Of a stretch of DNA of 64,000 nt, positions 1-16,242 are shown one piece after another. The position numbers and the translations under genes are program-made. The notes beneath the pieces were generated by a model. That model did not search any database. It saw only the letters and a list, made by a program, of their open reading frames with translations, and had not been told where the DNA came from. Source of the DNA: Amphiduros pacificus (taxonomy: Eukaryota > Annelida > Polychaeta > Phyllodocida > Hesionidae). Position 1 is the stretch's first letter. Each line of letters begins with the position of its first letter. The stretch is taken from the NCBI GenBank assembly GCA_949316495.1, contig OX439011.1, positions 23,843,995 to 23,907,994 of the forward strand, in the 5' to 3' direction.

Positions 1-50
1 TAGTGATACACCCTCTTTTTTCTAAAACAAGAAAAAGTGGTGATCCACAT

Positions 51-848
51 GTAACACGGATGGGAAAAAAAATATAACAAACCAAAATTCACAACAAACA
101 GAACAAAAATTAAAATAAACGAAACAAAAATTACAACAAACAAAACAAAATTAAATTAAACAAAACAAAAATTACAACAAACAAAACAAAAATTAAAATA
201 AACAAAAAAAAACACAAAATGAAATAATTATTGCAAACTGATGGGGCAGTTGAAATTATCTTTATTTTTCTTTTGAAAACATTTAATTTGGTATATGAAC
301 GATTTTTTTAGCACTACTGTATGCAAAGATGTGCCTTTTCAGGTTTGATTGCGTAAGTTGCTATATTATCGCTCAGGCGCTAACCGCAAATCATCGATCA
401 GACTTTTGCATGTTATTTCTGTTCTAATTGTCCGATTTACACCAAATTTGAACTTACTGACAATTCCTTGTTCTAGCGATTGGGAAGCATTTTCAAGCAA
501 TTTAAAAAGATAATTTTATGAAACGATGGGCGAACACGATGACATAGTTTTGAATGTTCTGCTTTGTTTAGATCACGCACTTCTTTTCTTTTGTATTCAT
601 ATGCCGAATACTAGACTGGTCCCCTACCGAATGTAAAGAAAAGAGGGCGGCACCAGTCTAATTTACGCATGCACACGACGAACACTCCACAGTGGCGTCA
701 GTTGCTTTAACAATAATGACCACAGAAAAAACCGAATTACAACCCACAGGATATGAATACGCATTTCCCATGATCGTACCGATCACAGAATAACACAGAT
801 AATTCCTATTTTTGACAATGATTGCCGACAGGAACCATCCGTGTTACA
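51..848. mobile_element. Inverted-repeat-bounded element (MITE-like), AT-rich
   Basis: GTAACACGGATGG at 51-63 is repeated as its exact reverse complement at 835-847, giving 13-bp terminal inverted repeats (14 bp if the flanking T/A is counted) around about 800 bp. The left part is a degenerate AAACAAAAATT-type simple repeat (about 80-230). No protein-like frame is seen inside. A short internal piece near 430-490 resembles 44490-44560, so part of it recurs. No convincing target-site duplication is visible, so the family is not assigned. Confidence 0.45.
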
Positions 849-990
849 AAAAAACACCCTATACTTGAATAATATATCTATATCCCTTTTCCCAATAAAT
901 TTGATTAACCTAGAGATCTTGGGAGCCATTATTATGATGTCTTTAATGAATCCACCAGGTCTAAGTAGAACCTTTGTTCTTCAAATCCAG

Positions 991-4800
<3,810 letters not shown>

Positions 4801-5239
4801 AATCTGCTGAATACAAACAAATAGACACTAATTCTCCTTCCCGAAAGTGCCCAATTATCACCCGATCATAGATGGTGCTACCAATTTCGTGTAAGCCAGT
4901 AACTGACATTTCCAATTGATCTGAATTGACCAACATAAGGTCCTAATATGTAACCAGGTGTCTGGCACATATACTGACTAATCAGTACAACTGTTAGTAC
5001 AAAACAAATTTATCTATATTCTTTCATCACTGAGTTCACAGCCAGGGATTCTGTGTACACATTTATAGCTTTGGTGGTAGGGACTGATATGATAGAGAAG
5101 TCCTGCTGTGGAGGGTAAAACAAATTTTGTGTAATAAAGATAAGATTATTATCTTTTATTACTTGCAATAGTTTGTGATATTGACTTATGAGAGATCTTA
5201 TCAATTTAACGTTACATTAACTGAAGAGTTGTAAGTTTA

Positions 5240-5266
5240 CAATAAAGTGATAAACAATAAAGTTTG
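5240..5266 (+). terminator. Likely polyadenylation region of kinase-like gene 1
   Basis: Two AATAAA signals (in ACAATAAAGTG and ACAATAAAGTTTG) are followed by a TTGTATTGTT-rich stretch about 440 bp after the stop codon at 4800. They are the first clear paired signals downstream. This is an inference, as no transcript is available. Confidence 0.4.
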
Positions 5267-5269
5267 TAT

Positions 5270-7195
5270 TGTTACAAATAAGAGTGTAGAAAACCCATGC
5301 ACATTCTTCAGTTTGTCTTTAGCAAATGAAACAAGCATTTGACAAAGGAAAGTCGTATCTAAAATACATGAAAAACACACAAATAGCACTATCGTTATTT
5401 GCACTATTAATTGTTATATTTCTGGTGGAATTATATTTGTTGAAGATCTCTTTATAGAAATATGTTTGTTAAAATTGTTGAAGATTGTGAAAGGTATGCA
5501 AAAGAAAAGAAAGGGTTTTATTTTATGAATATTTTAATAATCAATCCATCAATCAATCAATCAGTCATTCAGCCAACTAACCAACAAATCAATGGGATAC
5601 ATATGAAATTAAATGGCATGCACGAGCCTTTAAGGGGTTAATAATATACGCCATCTGGTGGTTGTTTGACCGCTAGAATTGAACACCAGAGGGCACCATA
5701 TGGATAAGGACCGAAAGCCATTCTCTGGATTGAACAGCTGTGTCTTTGACATATAATTTATATCATTATGCAATATATTATCAGTTAAGATGATTCCTGA
5801 GTCTGATTGATATTGCCAAGTGATATATCAGATAAATTGTGTCTAAATAGGTCTTATTATATCCATTCAACTTCACTCAAAGCAAGATCGCTCACTCAAT
5901 AATACGTGTTTCATTTCACTCCAAACTCATGAACTGCACTGTTACTGCTGTAATGACAGTTCATTGATCCTGAACATATATACGTGTACACAATACTGGG
6001 TCAGCTAAACAGTCCATCCGATCTGAATGTACTTCTTCCAAAACAATATTAATCAACATATTTACTGTGTGTTCATTCTATTGTGTAACATTGGTATCCA
6101 TCTTAGATATGAGGTCTAACTGAGCACGTCATGTATCTACTAACTGTGCATATTCCTACAATTATCATCAGATAGTGTGCACATGGCAATCTTATATTTT
6201 GTGGCAAATCTGAATAATTTTAAAACGTCATAATACATGTTAATAGTTTCCAACAGCACAGTACTTTTTCAAAGAAATCTTTCTTGTCATCTTTATATAT
6301 TCTCATAAGTTACGAACCTTTCACGCGCAGCCAAGTATGACCTGTAGAAAAACTGGGACGTATGTCTGTTGTACTTGTAAAATACACCAAGAAAGCTAAC
6401 AAAATAATGTGCATTCAGAACTAGGCCTTATCTGGGACGTATTGCCTCTGATATCTGACTATTACCAAATCAATTCTAGGCCTGTGATGCGGTTAGGTAC
6501 ACATTTCTTGGCACAGTTTGATGCGAAAGTAAAGGGTCATATCATGATTGTATCTTCATGATCGGCCATTATAGTGCAGACGAGATGTGAGGTAGACGTG
6601 ATGTGATGTTGAGGTAGGTTACTTTTCAAAACTGTAAGTGTACCAATGTCTCTCTTACTCTGCATGGCGAGGTAGAGTCACATACTACCTCTGCCACAAT
6701 TGGCACCAAATGCGGAATACTTTTTCCTCACATTTGCATACATTTACCATACAGCTATGCAATTTTAGACAAGGTCATGCACAATGACAGAACCATACAC
6801 GTGTACATGTCAATTTCCAATGTTCACAACAACAATTTAGAATAGTTCATTTATAGTTCAGGATTGTTTGGGATTTTACATCACTTTCAAACTTATTTAA
6901 GTTATCAGCTTTTGCCATAAGAGTTTTTCTTTTTTCCCCCAAAACGAAGCTTGTACTGGGGGGGTGGGGGGTGGTGGTACTGGTAATCCTGATCTATACC
7001 TGCAGAGCCAGGCATAAACCCTGGGTCTGCTAAGGAGAGTATGACTTGCATTGAATGACATGTGGCCTTGACACTGACACATTAAAGCTATCTCCTCCCT
7101 GCGATCATTGAGTGAACAGACCCCTCCATGTTAGCTTATCTTTACTAAGGAAGTGTTCGTACTAGTCCTTTCCAATGCCACAGAAATGTATATCT
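5270..7195. other. Intergenic AT-rich spacer
   Basis: No coding exon is seen between the first kinase-like gene and the dehydrogenase gene. There is a short CAAT-type simple repeat near 5540-5590. A (G)n stretch at 6958-6974 sits inside a broken SINE fragment. Confidence 0.5.
6850..7085 (-). repeat. SINE family A, partial and interrupted copy
   Basis: TTTGGGATTTTACATCACTT at 6868-6887 and a later stretch near 7030-7080 (GAATGACATGTGGCCTTGAC) match the tail and body of the family A SINE seen complete at 41475-41758. Unrelated sequence separates the two parts. No tRNA-like head is present. Confidence 0.5.
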
Positions 7196-7310
7196 GGGAA
7201 AAATGATTGGGTATTAACATTTGATCATATTGTTTTAGGTGAGATATTAATATTAATATTGAAAAAGTGCTTGAAAATCTGATTTCATGAGAGCTTTAAA
7301 TGTGTAATTT
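7195..7310 (+). repeat. Distal fragment of dispersed repeat D
   Basis: The end segment (GTGCTTGAAAATCTGATTTC, then ATGAGAGCTTTAA) matches the 3' ends of the longer copies at 20835-21350 and 26640-27095. Only this end is present. Confidence 0.5.
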
Positions 7311-7368
7311 CGGTAAACCAACGATTAACACAATACTATTGTGGACACAGAATGACAAGGTAAAATAC

Positions 7369-7477
7369 CTTATCTTGATTAAAACCATTGAGTTCTATAC
7401 AATAAAGATAAGATAATATGTAAATGATAAGTACTGGCTGGTACCTATCACACAAAAACAACTGAACTGATATAAAG
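7369..7477 (+). promoter_or_regulatory. Putative promoter of the alcohol dehydrogenase gene: GATA motifs and TATA box
   Basis: TATAAAG at 7471-7477 lies 43 bp before the proposed start codon at 7514, so the 5' UTR would be very short. Upstream are CTTATCTT (7369-7376, a GATA site on the other strand), AAGATAAGATAA (7405-7416, two overlapping sites) and TGATAA (7425-7430). WGATAR sites are recognised by GATA factors, which drive gut and digestive genes in many animals. The TATA box and motifs are visible; their use is inferred. Confidence 0.5.
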
Positions 7478-7513
7478 ACCGTATACTTTAGGTAGATTTT
7501 GAAGGACGTTACG

Positions 7514-10500
7514 ATGGCTAATGTCAGGTAAGATTATTTAATATTTATTAATTTAAGAAATTTGTGATTATTTCCGAACCACCATGTTGTCAGGGCATTC
7601 TCAGCTTGGCAACCATTTTTCCCCAAAAAAAAGTGCTTAACGTCTTATCCAACATTATTTTAGCTAAACACCTGATACCGAGAATCAATACCTTGCTCTT
7701 TTATAAGATTAACTGAGTATTTTCTTCTTGTATTTATTGTGTCATAAAAAAACAAATATCAAATATGGTTTATTGTAGTGATATTCTTCATTCTATGGAT
7801 GGATATAGTGCTATGATGCAAAGTGTAGAAACACACTCTAACAAAGATGAAAGAGGCCTGAAGATCACCAAACAACCAGTGCCGGAACCTCCACAAGAGG
7901 GCGTCATGGTCAGAACGGTGTATTCTGGGATATGCCATTCAGATCTTCATTTATTTGACGACTTTAGGTCTAAGGCAGAAAGTAATCAAATCTTGTTTAT
8001 TCAAATGTGATTTAAACTGACTTGAGTATAACAATTTTTTCTAAAGAGAAATGAAAGAAATTCATTAATGCGAGGCAACATTGTTATCTGGGATAATTCT
8101 CTGTATTTTCCAATGAAACCAGTGAATAACATGTCCGGTGAATGATTTGTCAATGTTTTCTGTGAATTAATTAGAATTGTGTTTAATATTCCTCATTCTG
8201 AAGATATAAAATACATGTATTAAATTGAAAGTTTCTTACAAAACTGTTTTAGACTTAATCCTATTCTGTTTTGCAGGATATTTTGCAGGATACATGAAAG
8301 TACCAAATCGACATTATTAATGCAGGATAAATAGATAATTTTGCTGTGAAATCTGAATCGTTTATATTCCAGATTGCATCATAAAGCCCGGTTATGTCTT
8401 TGGACATGAAATTTCAGGTATTGTCCAGAAATTGGGATCTTCAGTATCTCCTGAATGTGGATTAAGAATTGGAGACAAGGTCATGGTGTACCCCTGGATG
8501 GGCTGTGAAAAATGCATTTCCTGTGACCAGGGTTAGTTTGTTTTCATTAAAAACCTTTTCATCATTATCAAGCTTTGTCTGGTCAGAGGGACACCTATGT
8601 TTATTTGGCTGTCAGATATGGTAGAAACGGTCAGATATGGTAGAAACGGTCAGATATGGTAGATTGGAGCACTGGATATAGTGAGATACAGTTCAGTAGC
8701 ATGCAGTTCATTCAACAAAGTCAATGTCTTTCTCTGAATCATTAAACAAGAGGCAAATTAGGAAAATAAGGTGAAAGGGTTCTTGAGGTGTATAAAGTGG
8801 ATGGGATCCTCTGCCTGTGTGCACACCGTGTAGGCATTGAGTGCCCACGGAACCACGCGAGGCGGCTAACAATATGATCTTCAAGAAAACTCTCCTTTAA
8901 AAGCTATCATTAAGCTTTGATGGGCGACTGAGACTCTTGACCTTTACACCACCATCCAATATTACACTTCAGTCCAATCATTCCGTAATTCGTCTCTTGT
9001 TATTGACAAAAGCTTCACAAAATTGTCACAACATCAAAAAGTCTAACATCAAAAGAAATATTTGTTTTTGCTAAAGCATTAAATTGAGAACTTTTACAAT
9101 TGTTCCTATTCTTCTTCCAAAATCGTAGGGCATTGAGTCTCAGTGACTGGCTTTTAATTTACTGATTGTGCCTAGAAAAGTTGATAAATGAAGGTATCTA
9201 TACCAAAATCGAAAGATATCTTTATCCAATTTCAGCTCTTTCATTGAATGTAAACATTTGTTTGGTTCTATTGTTGGACAAAATCGATTCCCCAGATTTC
9301 AGTTATTTCACTGAATAAAAATAGTTTTTTAATCTAATATGTTATTTTTCAGGTAAAGATAATATCTGTGAAAACAGGAACGACACTTCCATAGGTATCA
9401 AATCTTTTGATATTTTCTTTCTAGAAGGGTTGAATTTTGCAATTAAATCATTTAATACCCCATAATTAGTTTCTGTCGGTAAGTGCTAAGCCACTGTAAA
9501 GTGTAATTTAATTAGATACAAAACATATGACAGAATAATGTTCAACTCAAAAGTGTATGTCATCATATAATGTTTTCAGTTTACATGTTACTTGCTTCTT
9601 TCAGGAGGTTGATATACCTTTTTATTAGGCGAAATGTATACATTTGTCTACACTACTGTATATTCATGATGATCTGTAGAATAATGAAGGACATTCTATT
9701 GAAATTGATCTGTAAAACCCAGCCCAATTGGGCTTATGAGTCACGCAAAATCAGAATTGAATTTCTTCACTGTTCAGTTAAGGGCAGTGCAAATTTTCTT
9801 CACTGACAAATAGTGCATATAAATCCTGCTATTAATTCAAACCTATCAGCCTTGAAAAAAATGTTATATTTTTTTAACACGACCGTCCCTGATATAATTA
9901 TAAGAGATTAAAAAATAGCATTTCATGGGGAATCTTCTCAAAAGTGAATTTCATATGAATCATTTTTGGTCCATTTTTTAATCCAATTTGATATCTACGG
10001 AGATCAATTAATTATCCAAATCTTAGAAACCGACCTAAACAATCAAATGAACACTTTTATAACTTGGCAAAAATAGTTCAATTGGCAAAGTAGACACCTC
10101 GGACCTTGAGAGATTTGTGGTTCGAATCCCATCAATTACTACCAGCGCAATGAATAGATATTGTCTGGAATCAGCACAATATAAATGTTATCTCAACCCT
10201 TTTTCACTCCTTTCTACCCTTTCTACCCTTTTTACCCGTTTTGCCCTTTTTTACCCTTTTTAGGTTATGTATATTTTCTATTTTCTATTCTTCTGTTATG
10301 TACATTTTTCTTTTTTATGTACATTTTTTATTTTAATCCAGGCATTGGTCCCAAGCGTGGCGGATACTCTACCCATGTTTCTGTCCCCCATTATCGCTAT
10401 ATATTCAAAGTTCCTTATGGCGTCCCTATGCAAGTAGCTGCCATGTTACCCTGCAGTGGACTGACGGCCTACTCTGCCGTAACCAAGGCGAGGCCTTTCC

Positions 10501-11507
10501 TCGAGCAAGCTATGGAAAGGTATGATGAAAAGTGTTTTGAAAAGTGTTTTGAAAAGCAATTTCACCCAATTAAATGCTTTTCCTGGTTAAACTTTAGTTT
10601 CATAATAGGTCGGGATAAGAGGTACTCACTTTTAATGTTATAATTTATACATAAAATTGGTAGCGCCACCTGTGAGTGAGCGATAATTTGGCACTTTCGG
10701 GAATATATTCATAATAGTTCGGGATAAGAGGGTATCCAGTTTTAATGCACTCAGTTTTAATGTTATAATTTATAACATGTTTTATGTTGTAACAGGTGTA
10801 TGATACGATACTTGGTCACTCCTTGAGAGTTTAGGAGAATAGCTTAGTTTTTTATTACTGTAATGTTATATCTTTTTTCATGTATTAAATATATATGATT
10901 TTTTTTTAAAAACACTGTTCCTTAGAATTTGCTTATCATGTTTAGGTTTGACGAAAGCCGGATACTGGTGATCGGTTCAGGAGGACTCGGTTTATGGGCT
11001 ATTCGAATTGCTAAGACCCTATTTGCAAATGCCAAGGTCAAGGTCAATGTAGCTGACATCAACAAAGAACACCTGAAAATAGCCGAGACAGCTGGGGCTG
11101 ACAGATGCATAAACCTTGACCCCAATGCAAAGTTGGCAGCATCTGTTGCTCATGTGACCCAAGATGGCGGCCAGATGTGTGATGCGGTCATTGATTTTGT
11201 GGGCCTCGGTTCCACCGCAGATCTCGGGGTGAAGTGCTTGCGCAAGTGCGGCACGCTGATTCTGGTTGGCCTCGCTGGAGGAAACCTTGGCACAAGCATA
11301 AAGGAAGTCGCCATCCGGCAACTAACCATCCAAGGGACATTGACAGGTCACACCCAGAGATTTCGTGACCTTATTGACCTCATTAGACACTGTGATATTC
11401 CCTACCCTGACCTTGAGTTCTGCGGCCTTGAAGATGTCCCAACTGCGCTGAACAGACTGAGGGATGGAAAGGTCAAAGGTCGGATGCTAATAGATTTCAA
11501 GTTATAA
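7514..11507 (+). CDS. Zinc-dependent medium-chain alcohol dehydrogenase (6 exons, complete)
   Basis: Exons 7514-7527, 7779-7981, 8373-8531, 9353-9394, 10342-10519 and 10946-11507 join in frame to 1158 bp, encoding 385 aa. This MDR-superfamily enzyme would oxidise alcohols or reduce aldehydes in the cytosol. Catalytic zinc ligands are seen as C in GICHSD, H in FGHEISG and C in LPCSGLTAYSA. The structural zinc lobe is intact as C-x2-C-x2-C-x7-C (GCEKCISCDQGKDNIC). The Rossmann loop is GSGGLG, followed by an acidic D in VADINKEHL, which suggests NAD rather than NADP. The start in exon 1 (MANV) is chosen because of the TATA box 43 bp upstream and because its AG donor phase fits the acceptor at 7778. 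A downstream start at 7765 would require reading through that acceptor. The donor after exon 2 (GAAA|GTAATC) is the least certain junction. The substrate is unknown. Confidence 0.88.
8617..8666. repeat. Short 19-bp tandem repeat
   Basis: GGTCAGATATGGTAGAAAC is repeated about 2.5 times in an intron of the dehydrogenase gene. Confidence 0.7.
10062..10200 (+). repeat. tRNA-derived SINE, family B
   Basis: An A-box-like AGTTCAATTGGCAAAGT is followed 35 bp later by a B-box GGTTCGAATCCC, then by a body ending in ATATAAATGTTATCTCAACC. The body recurs at 4285-4400. It lies in an intron of the dehydrogenase gene just upstream of exon 5. Confidence 0.65.
10600..10785. repeat. Intronic tandem duplication of about 105 bp
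   Basis: The stretch around CGGGATAAGAGG and TTTTAATGTTATAATTTATA at 10609-10650 is repeated at 10718-10776, with small differences. Confidence 0.6.
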
Positions 11508-12210
11508 GAGACAAAGCATAGCTTTGTATTTCTTAATTGAAAGTTGCTTGTAGGGCTATATTCTCAATACTAATGCAGTTGTCGTGTCTGAGAAGGGTTA
11601 CAAAAACCTCAAACTAAACACAAAACCTATTTAGCAGTTGGGTACAAAAAGGTGTTTGGTTTCGGTCTAAGACATACAATGTAATCAGAAAAATATGGAG
11701 AACTGCTGTAGCAAAGCATATATCAAAAGTGTAGTGTTGGAACATTAAATCGGATACTGATTGCACCTGATATTGCTTAACCCCAACAATTTTCATTACC
11801 ACTTAGATTGTTAAAATTAATGTGTGTTAAATTAAACAAAATATTTGTTTTGATTTGAAAACGCCATGTTTTACGTAAATGATTTTGTGGAGCACATTGT
11901 GAAAAATGTCATACTCGTCCAACACATCATAACGCATTGCTCTGTTCCCAGAATAAAAATATGAACGATAGAAAATTTATTCTGTATTCTTGATATTATT
12001 TATTGCTATTTTTTTTCACAAATTGAGGGATTGATAATAGAGGGCCATTACTCTGTTTATTAATAAGATATTTATATTCTCATAGGAAGTCCTGAGCTGG
12101 TTGTCTTTAATATTTGTAATCTTTCAGGTTTCAATTGGCAATATCTCCTTAATTCAGTATGTCAGGGATGACCTCACACAAGTCTTGCTTGCTATATTGT
12201 ACTATTATAA
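11508..12210. other. 3' flank of the dehydrogenase gene
   Basis: AT-rich sequence follows the stop codon. AATAAA signals occur near 11951 (AGAATAAAAATATG), about 440 bp after the stop, which could be the poly(A) site. No other gene is seen. Confidence 0.35.
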
Positions 12211-12219
12211 CCTTGGATC

Positions 12220-12470
12220 TTAGCAGATATCATCTGGGGTACCCTTTTGCTCAGCATAGGTATCTGAGATGCTCTCTCGTGCAGAACAGATATCATCTGG
12301 GGTACCCTTATCATCTGGGATGCCCTTTTGCTCAACATAGGTACCTGAGATGCCCTCTCGTGCAGAACAGATATCATCTGGGGTACCCTTATCATCTGGG
12401 ATGCCCTTATCATCTGAGATGCGCTTTTGCTCAGCATAGGTACCTGAGAGGCCCTCTCGTGCAAAATCTT
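12220..12470. repeat. Complex minisatellite with ATCATCTGGG and CTCGTGCAGAAC modules
   Basis: About 4 higher-order units combine a 17-18-bp module (TATCATCTGGGGTACCCTT) with a longer one (GCTCAGCATAGGTACCTGAG, then ATGCCCTCTCGTGCAGAAC). The overlapping open frames on both strands are repeat artefacts. A second tiny array, CTCGCCAAGAT x3, follows at 12585-12620. Confidence 0.8.
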
Positions 12471-13502
12471 AAAATTCCAGATAAAGCAAGATAATTCTGG
12501 TAAGATCTCACGCTGTCCACCAGATGTACACGCAAACTTCACCACGTCGCCCTTGGTGGAGTTTGGCAAGATCTACAGGAACATCTCGCCAAGATCTCGC
12601 CAAGATCTCGCCAAGATGTCCACATCATGTGATAGGGATGAGATTGCAACGTTCAAGAAGACATGAAATCTGAGCCTTATAAGATTAAAGTATATTCTGA
12701 TTGAATCAAATGACCCTTAGTAAAGTTTACTTCTCTCTTGATTGATATGAATTGAATATCATATCTTATTTGGTGTCTTTCAATTCTGATAACATATTAA
12801 TACACCATATAACAATATACAGTGCATCTCAAGAAAACAGTGCAATTTCGAATGGATTGAAGTCCATACTTATAACATTACAAAACATTTATGTAATGCG
12901 ATGGATAAAATATATTTATATATTGTCTCAAGATATTAAGCTGTCTGTGTAACGGATGTGTTAAATTTATAAGTGATTTGATTGATAAAAAATCATTGCC
13001 TGAGAATACACCCAACTTGTTTTCATGTGTTCCTGCTATTATGTAAAACAATTTAAGGTTCTGTAATTTTACATTTCTCTTGTTTTCCTCATTAAGTACA
13101 TATTTCTTAAGTCAGTATTCTGCCTGTCATTTTTCTGGGCTACACTGGGCTTAATAATACCTCTTTTGCTCTAATGGTCATGATAGTTGGTCAATGAAAT
13201 GTTGTGATTCTTTTAACTTTAGAAACATTTCTAAGCTCAAAAATCGGCTAGGGATCACGTGTTTCGTTTTTTCTAGTTTAAATGATAGTTGCATTCGAAA
13301 ACTAGGAAACTACAAGTAAAAATAACCAGTAGATATTCCAATAATTATAGTTTTTATATATATTTTTATTTTATTTTTATTTTTTTATTCTATTTTTTTA
13401 TTATTATTCATTTATTTTATTTTATTCATTAATCAAGTCGGAATCGTTTATTTAGATTTGATATAAATTTGATCAATTGACTGTTGTGATTCAAGCTAGC
13501 GT

Positions 13503-13634
13503 GACTGGCTCGTGAGCAGATAATTAAAATAGCTTCTATCCTGCCTGAGAAGGCCCTTGCGCACCTTGTCACCCTTGGCAACAAACAACGCCTCACCCAA
13601 ATAACTCGATGCTGCAACACAGAGAGGCTGAAAT
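13503..13634 (+). other. Possible coding exon or exon relic
   Basis: One frame reads 43 residues with a normal amino-acid mix (ends ...LGNKQRLTQITRCCNTERLK, then TAA) in a patch that is more GC-rich than its surroundings. It could start after a CAG at 13517-13519. No second exon and no family match were found, so it may be a relic or chance. Confidence 0.22.
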
Positions 13635-13804
13635 AAATATATTCAGATCAGAACATAAGGGTAGGTTTTGTTTCTGGAGATTATTTAAAAACCTTAATAC
13701 ACTGGACCTTAACATTTGAGGTAAGTTGATCAAATTCCATTTTTTGATTAAATACCATTTTTTCAGCATTTTCATGTTCTTCATTCTCTTTTAATGTTTA
13801 TTTA

Positions 13805-14300
13805 TCTGAAGATTGATACTGCGTCATAACCGAGAAGATACTTATGGGCTGAACCTTTTTAGGTAACATTTCTTGATTTCCGAAGCCAAGATATGTGCAA
13901 TATAATTAATTAACACGTTTTTCTTTCCTTGACATTTTCCACCAGGTTTATGTAGATAAAGAGAGTTGCGTGCTAATTGAGGAAATACTTATGGCGAGAC
14001 TGTTCATGTCGTGTAGCTTACGTGAGTCTATGATATTCAAGGTCAAGATGTGTGCGCTATTTAAACGTGTGTCGATGTGGGATATTTTATGAAGATTTGT
14101 GTTGAAATATACCAGGAACCTTTTACATATAATGCAATTTGAATAAACATTTCTTTTTTATGTTTTTATCGTTCTTAACATTACACCTCTTAGGTTTTTA
14201 AAGATGGATTCTGTGTCAAAACACGGGAGAAATTTCTGGCTTGACTGCTGACTGCCCACATTCCAGTCAGCGGGGTCAAATACTATTAGAAAAATACTGT
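13805..14300. repeat. Three degenerate repeat units of about 170-200 bp
   Basis: Related blocks start near 13810, 13955 and 14200: GATTGATACTGCGTCATAAC..., GATAAAGAGAGTTGCGTG... and GATGGATTCTGTGTCAAAAC..., each followed by a GAGAAxATACTTATGG-like stretch. The middle block also reads open for 49 codons. No function is assigned. Confidence 0.35.
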
Positions 14301-14804
14301 CGTGAAAATGTTAGATTGGAACAGATATTTAAAGCCCAAAGATGAAAAATTCCAAATTTGAAAACTGAAAAAAATAATGTTAAATGAAATAATTTCTGAA
14401 TGAAATTTGATGTTCGAATTGTTTTATTAAGGCCAATAATATGTAATCTGCGTTAACAAACCACCTATATATATCACAAAATGACTGAAAATAAAGAAAC
14501 TAAGATTTTCCTAGGAAACCGTCAACACAATTTTCCATGTCAACTATCTAAGTTATTATTTTGGCTTCAAATCTTGACTACATATAAAGTTCAATAACTA
14601 AGGCTCAGAGATATTTAAACATTGTGTTAAATGTCTCTGCTAAGGCTATACTCCGTCAGCAGTTTATTGGAGGATTGTTTTTTATGTTTTAAGGATATAA
14701 ATAAACATAGAATTTGAATATTTTTTTGCAAATGTAGAATATATTAAAATTAATAACTTTATGCACAAAAGAAAGGTATGCTATATGTTTGAATGTGTTA
14801 AAAA

Positions 14805-14965
14805 TGTCTGAGTTTCAACTGCCAGTTTCAGACAGTTGCCAGTCACTGTACTCTACATTTACGGCAACTTCAAAATGATGAGAAAATTTAAATATCATTT
14901 TCAAAAAGGAAACTGTATACAAATTCTTTTTTTTTTAAAGACTTTCTTGTTATGTTTTAAGGATA
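14805..14965 (+). repeat. Dispersed repeat H, copy 1
   Basis: About 120-150 bp here (around ACATTTACGGCAACTTCAAA and CATTTTCAAAAAGGAAACTG) match 30770-30930 on the opposite strand at high identity. Both copies end in a T-rich tract and CTTTCTTGTT. Neither frame reads convincingly as protein. Confidence 0.6.
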
Positions 14966-15884
14966 TAATACTCTGTGCATTTAAATGAGGTCAATCTAAA
15001 TGGGATAGAAATTCGTTCCTATTTTGATTTGATCAAATCATTTTGTTTCCTCAGCAATGTGACAGAGGTATGAATGACTTAGCATATCTCAAGTACATTT
15101 TATGTGAATTAAATTTTTAATATTGAATTGATATTGTGATTCATCATCAAAAGTTTAAACATATTAAATACTCATTTATGATATCATATAAGACATTATT
15201 CTTGTCCAATTATGAATCGTAGGTTCTGGAACAAAATAAAAATATTTTAGTTCTTAATTGAAAGATACTGGAAAGGAAAATTCAATCCACAATCGCTTGA
15301 ATCAAAAGTTTATCTTTTGACTTTATCTTGTCTGACTAGACTCATTTCAGCAACAGACAATTCTGACAAATTCATAAATGAATAAACCTTCATGAGGCGA
15401 TAATTGGGATATTGACAAAATCTTGACCAAAAAATATGTATATATTATTGTTCGCTCGTTCACCAATATTTGTGATAAACCCCGTCAGCACCCTTCTCAA
15501 GCATTCAGCCATGTCGGCAAAAATCAATAAATAGATGGCGCGACGCCAGGTGGCGTGGCAATGCTCAAAACAGGTGAAATCAACCTGCTTCTATCTCTTA
15601 TTAGCAGACATCTTAACTTGTTCATTATTGAATGCAGACTGTTTTCCCGAACTATTTGTTGCTTAGCGCTGTGTTTCGCAGAGTTTCAACATTGGCGTCT
15701 TTCCCCTACTGGTTTGGAAATGTATGTTGACAACAGGATGATGTAGACTTTTAAAGAATTTTGCATCCTGAGATTTAAGCGCTGATTATAGTGTTTAAAA
15801 AAAATCAACATTTTCCTTATTTCAGATGTTTATGAACTTGAAATGTTTGTAATGTATGAATGGTGATCTTATCTGATAAACATT

Positions 15885-16240
15885 ATTCCAGTCAGAGATA
15901 TTTAAACAGAGATTGAGAAGAGCAGGTCTGCCACTAGGTGTCAGTGCGGTGAACCATCCAACTCAGACATGCAACTGTTGCAGATAAGCGAAAAAAAAAT
16001 TGTATTTATTACACAAATTCTTCCATTCTTGATGTCATTGATGTACAATTAACATAGATATGTGAAAAGTAAGTAGTTCTTATAATAATTCCTTGCAAAT
16101 AAGACATATTTATACAAGTCCGTGAATCCGGATCCAGGTCCGCGTTATAGGTCTACATGTAGTACTTATTGTGGCGAAAGTGGCGCCGCCACGAGATCGG
16201 ATCGTCTGAGCGATAATGCAGAACTTCAGCTTGTTTCCAA
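15885..16240 (+). repeat. Dispersed repeat F, intact (empty-site) copy
   Basis: This segment, from TTTAAACAGAGATTG through CACTAGGTGTCAGTGCGG to GATAATGCAGAACTTCAGC, recurs at 21714-22840. Here the sequence reads straight through GGATCCAGGTCCGCG, whereas the other copy carries a 760-bp insertion at this point. Confidence 0.7.
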
Positions 16241-16242
16241 TC

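Noticed and set aside
15440-15520. - strand ATG frame MAECLRRVLTG... with GC-rich upstream DNA
   Set aside because: Good start context, but there is no convincing donor and no downstream exon on that strand.
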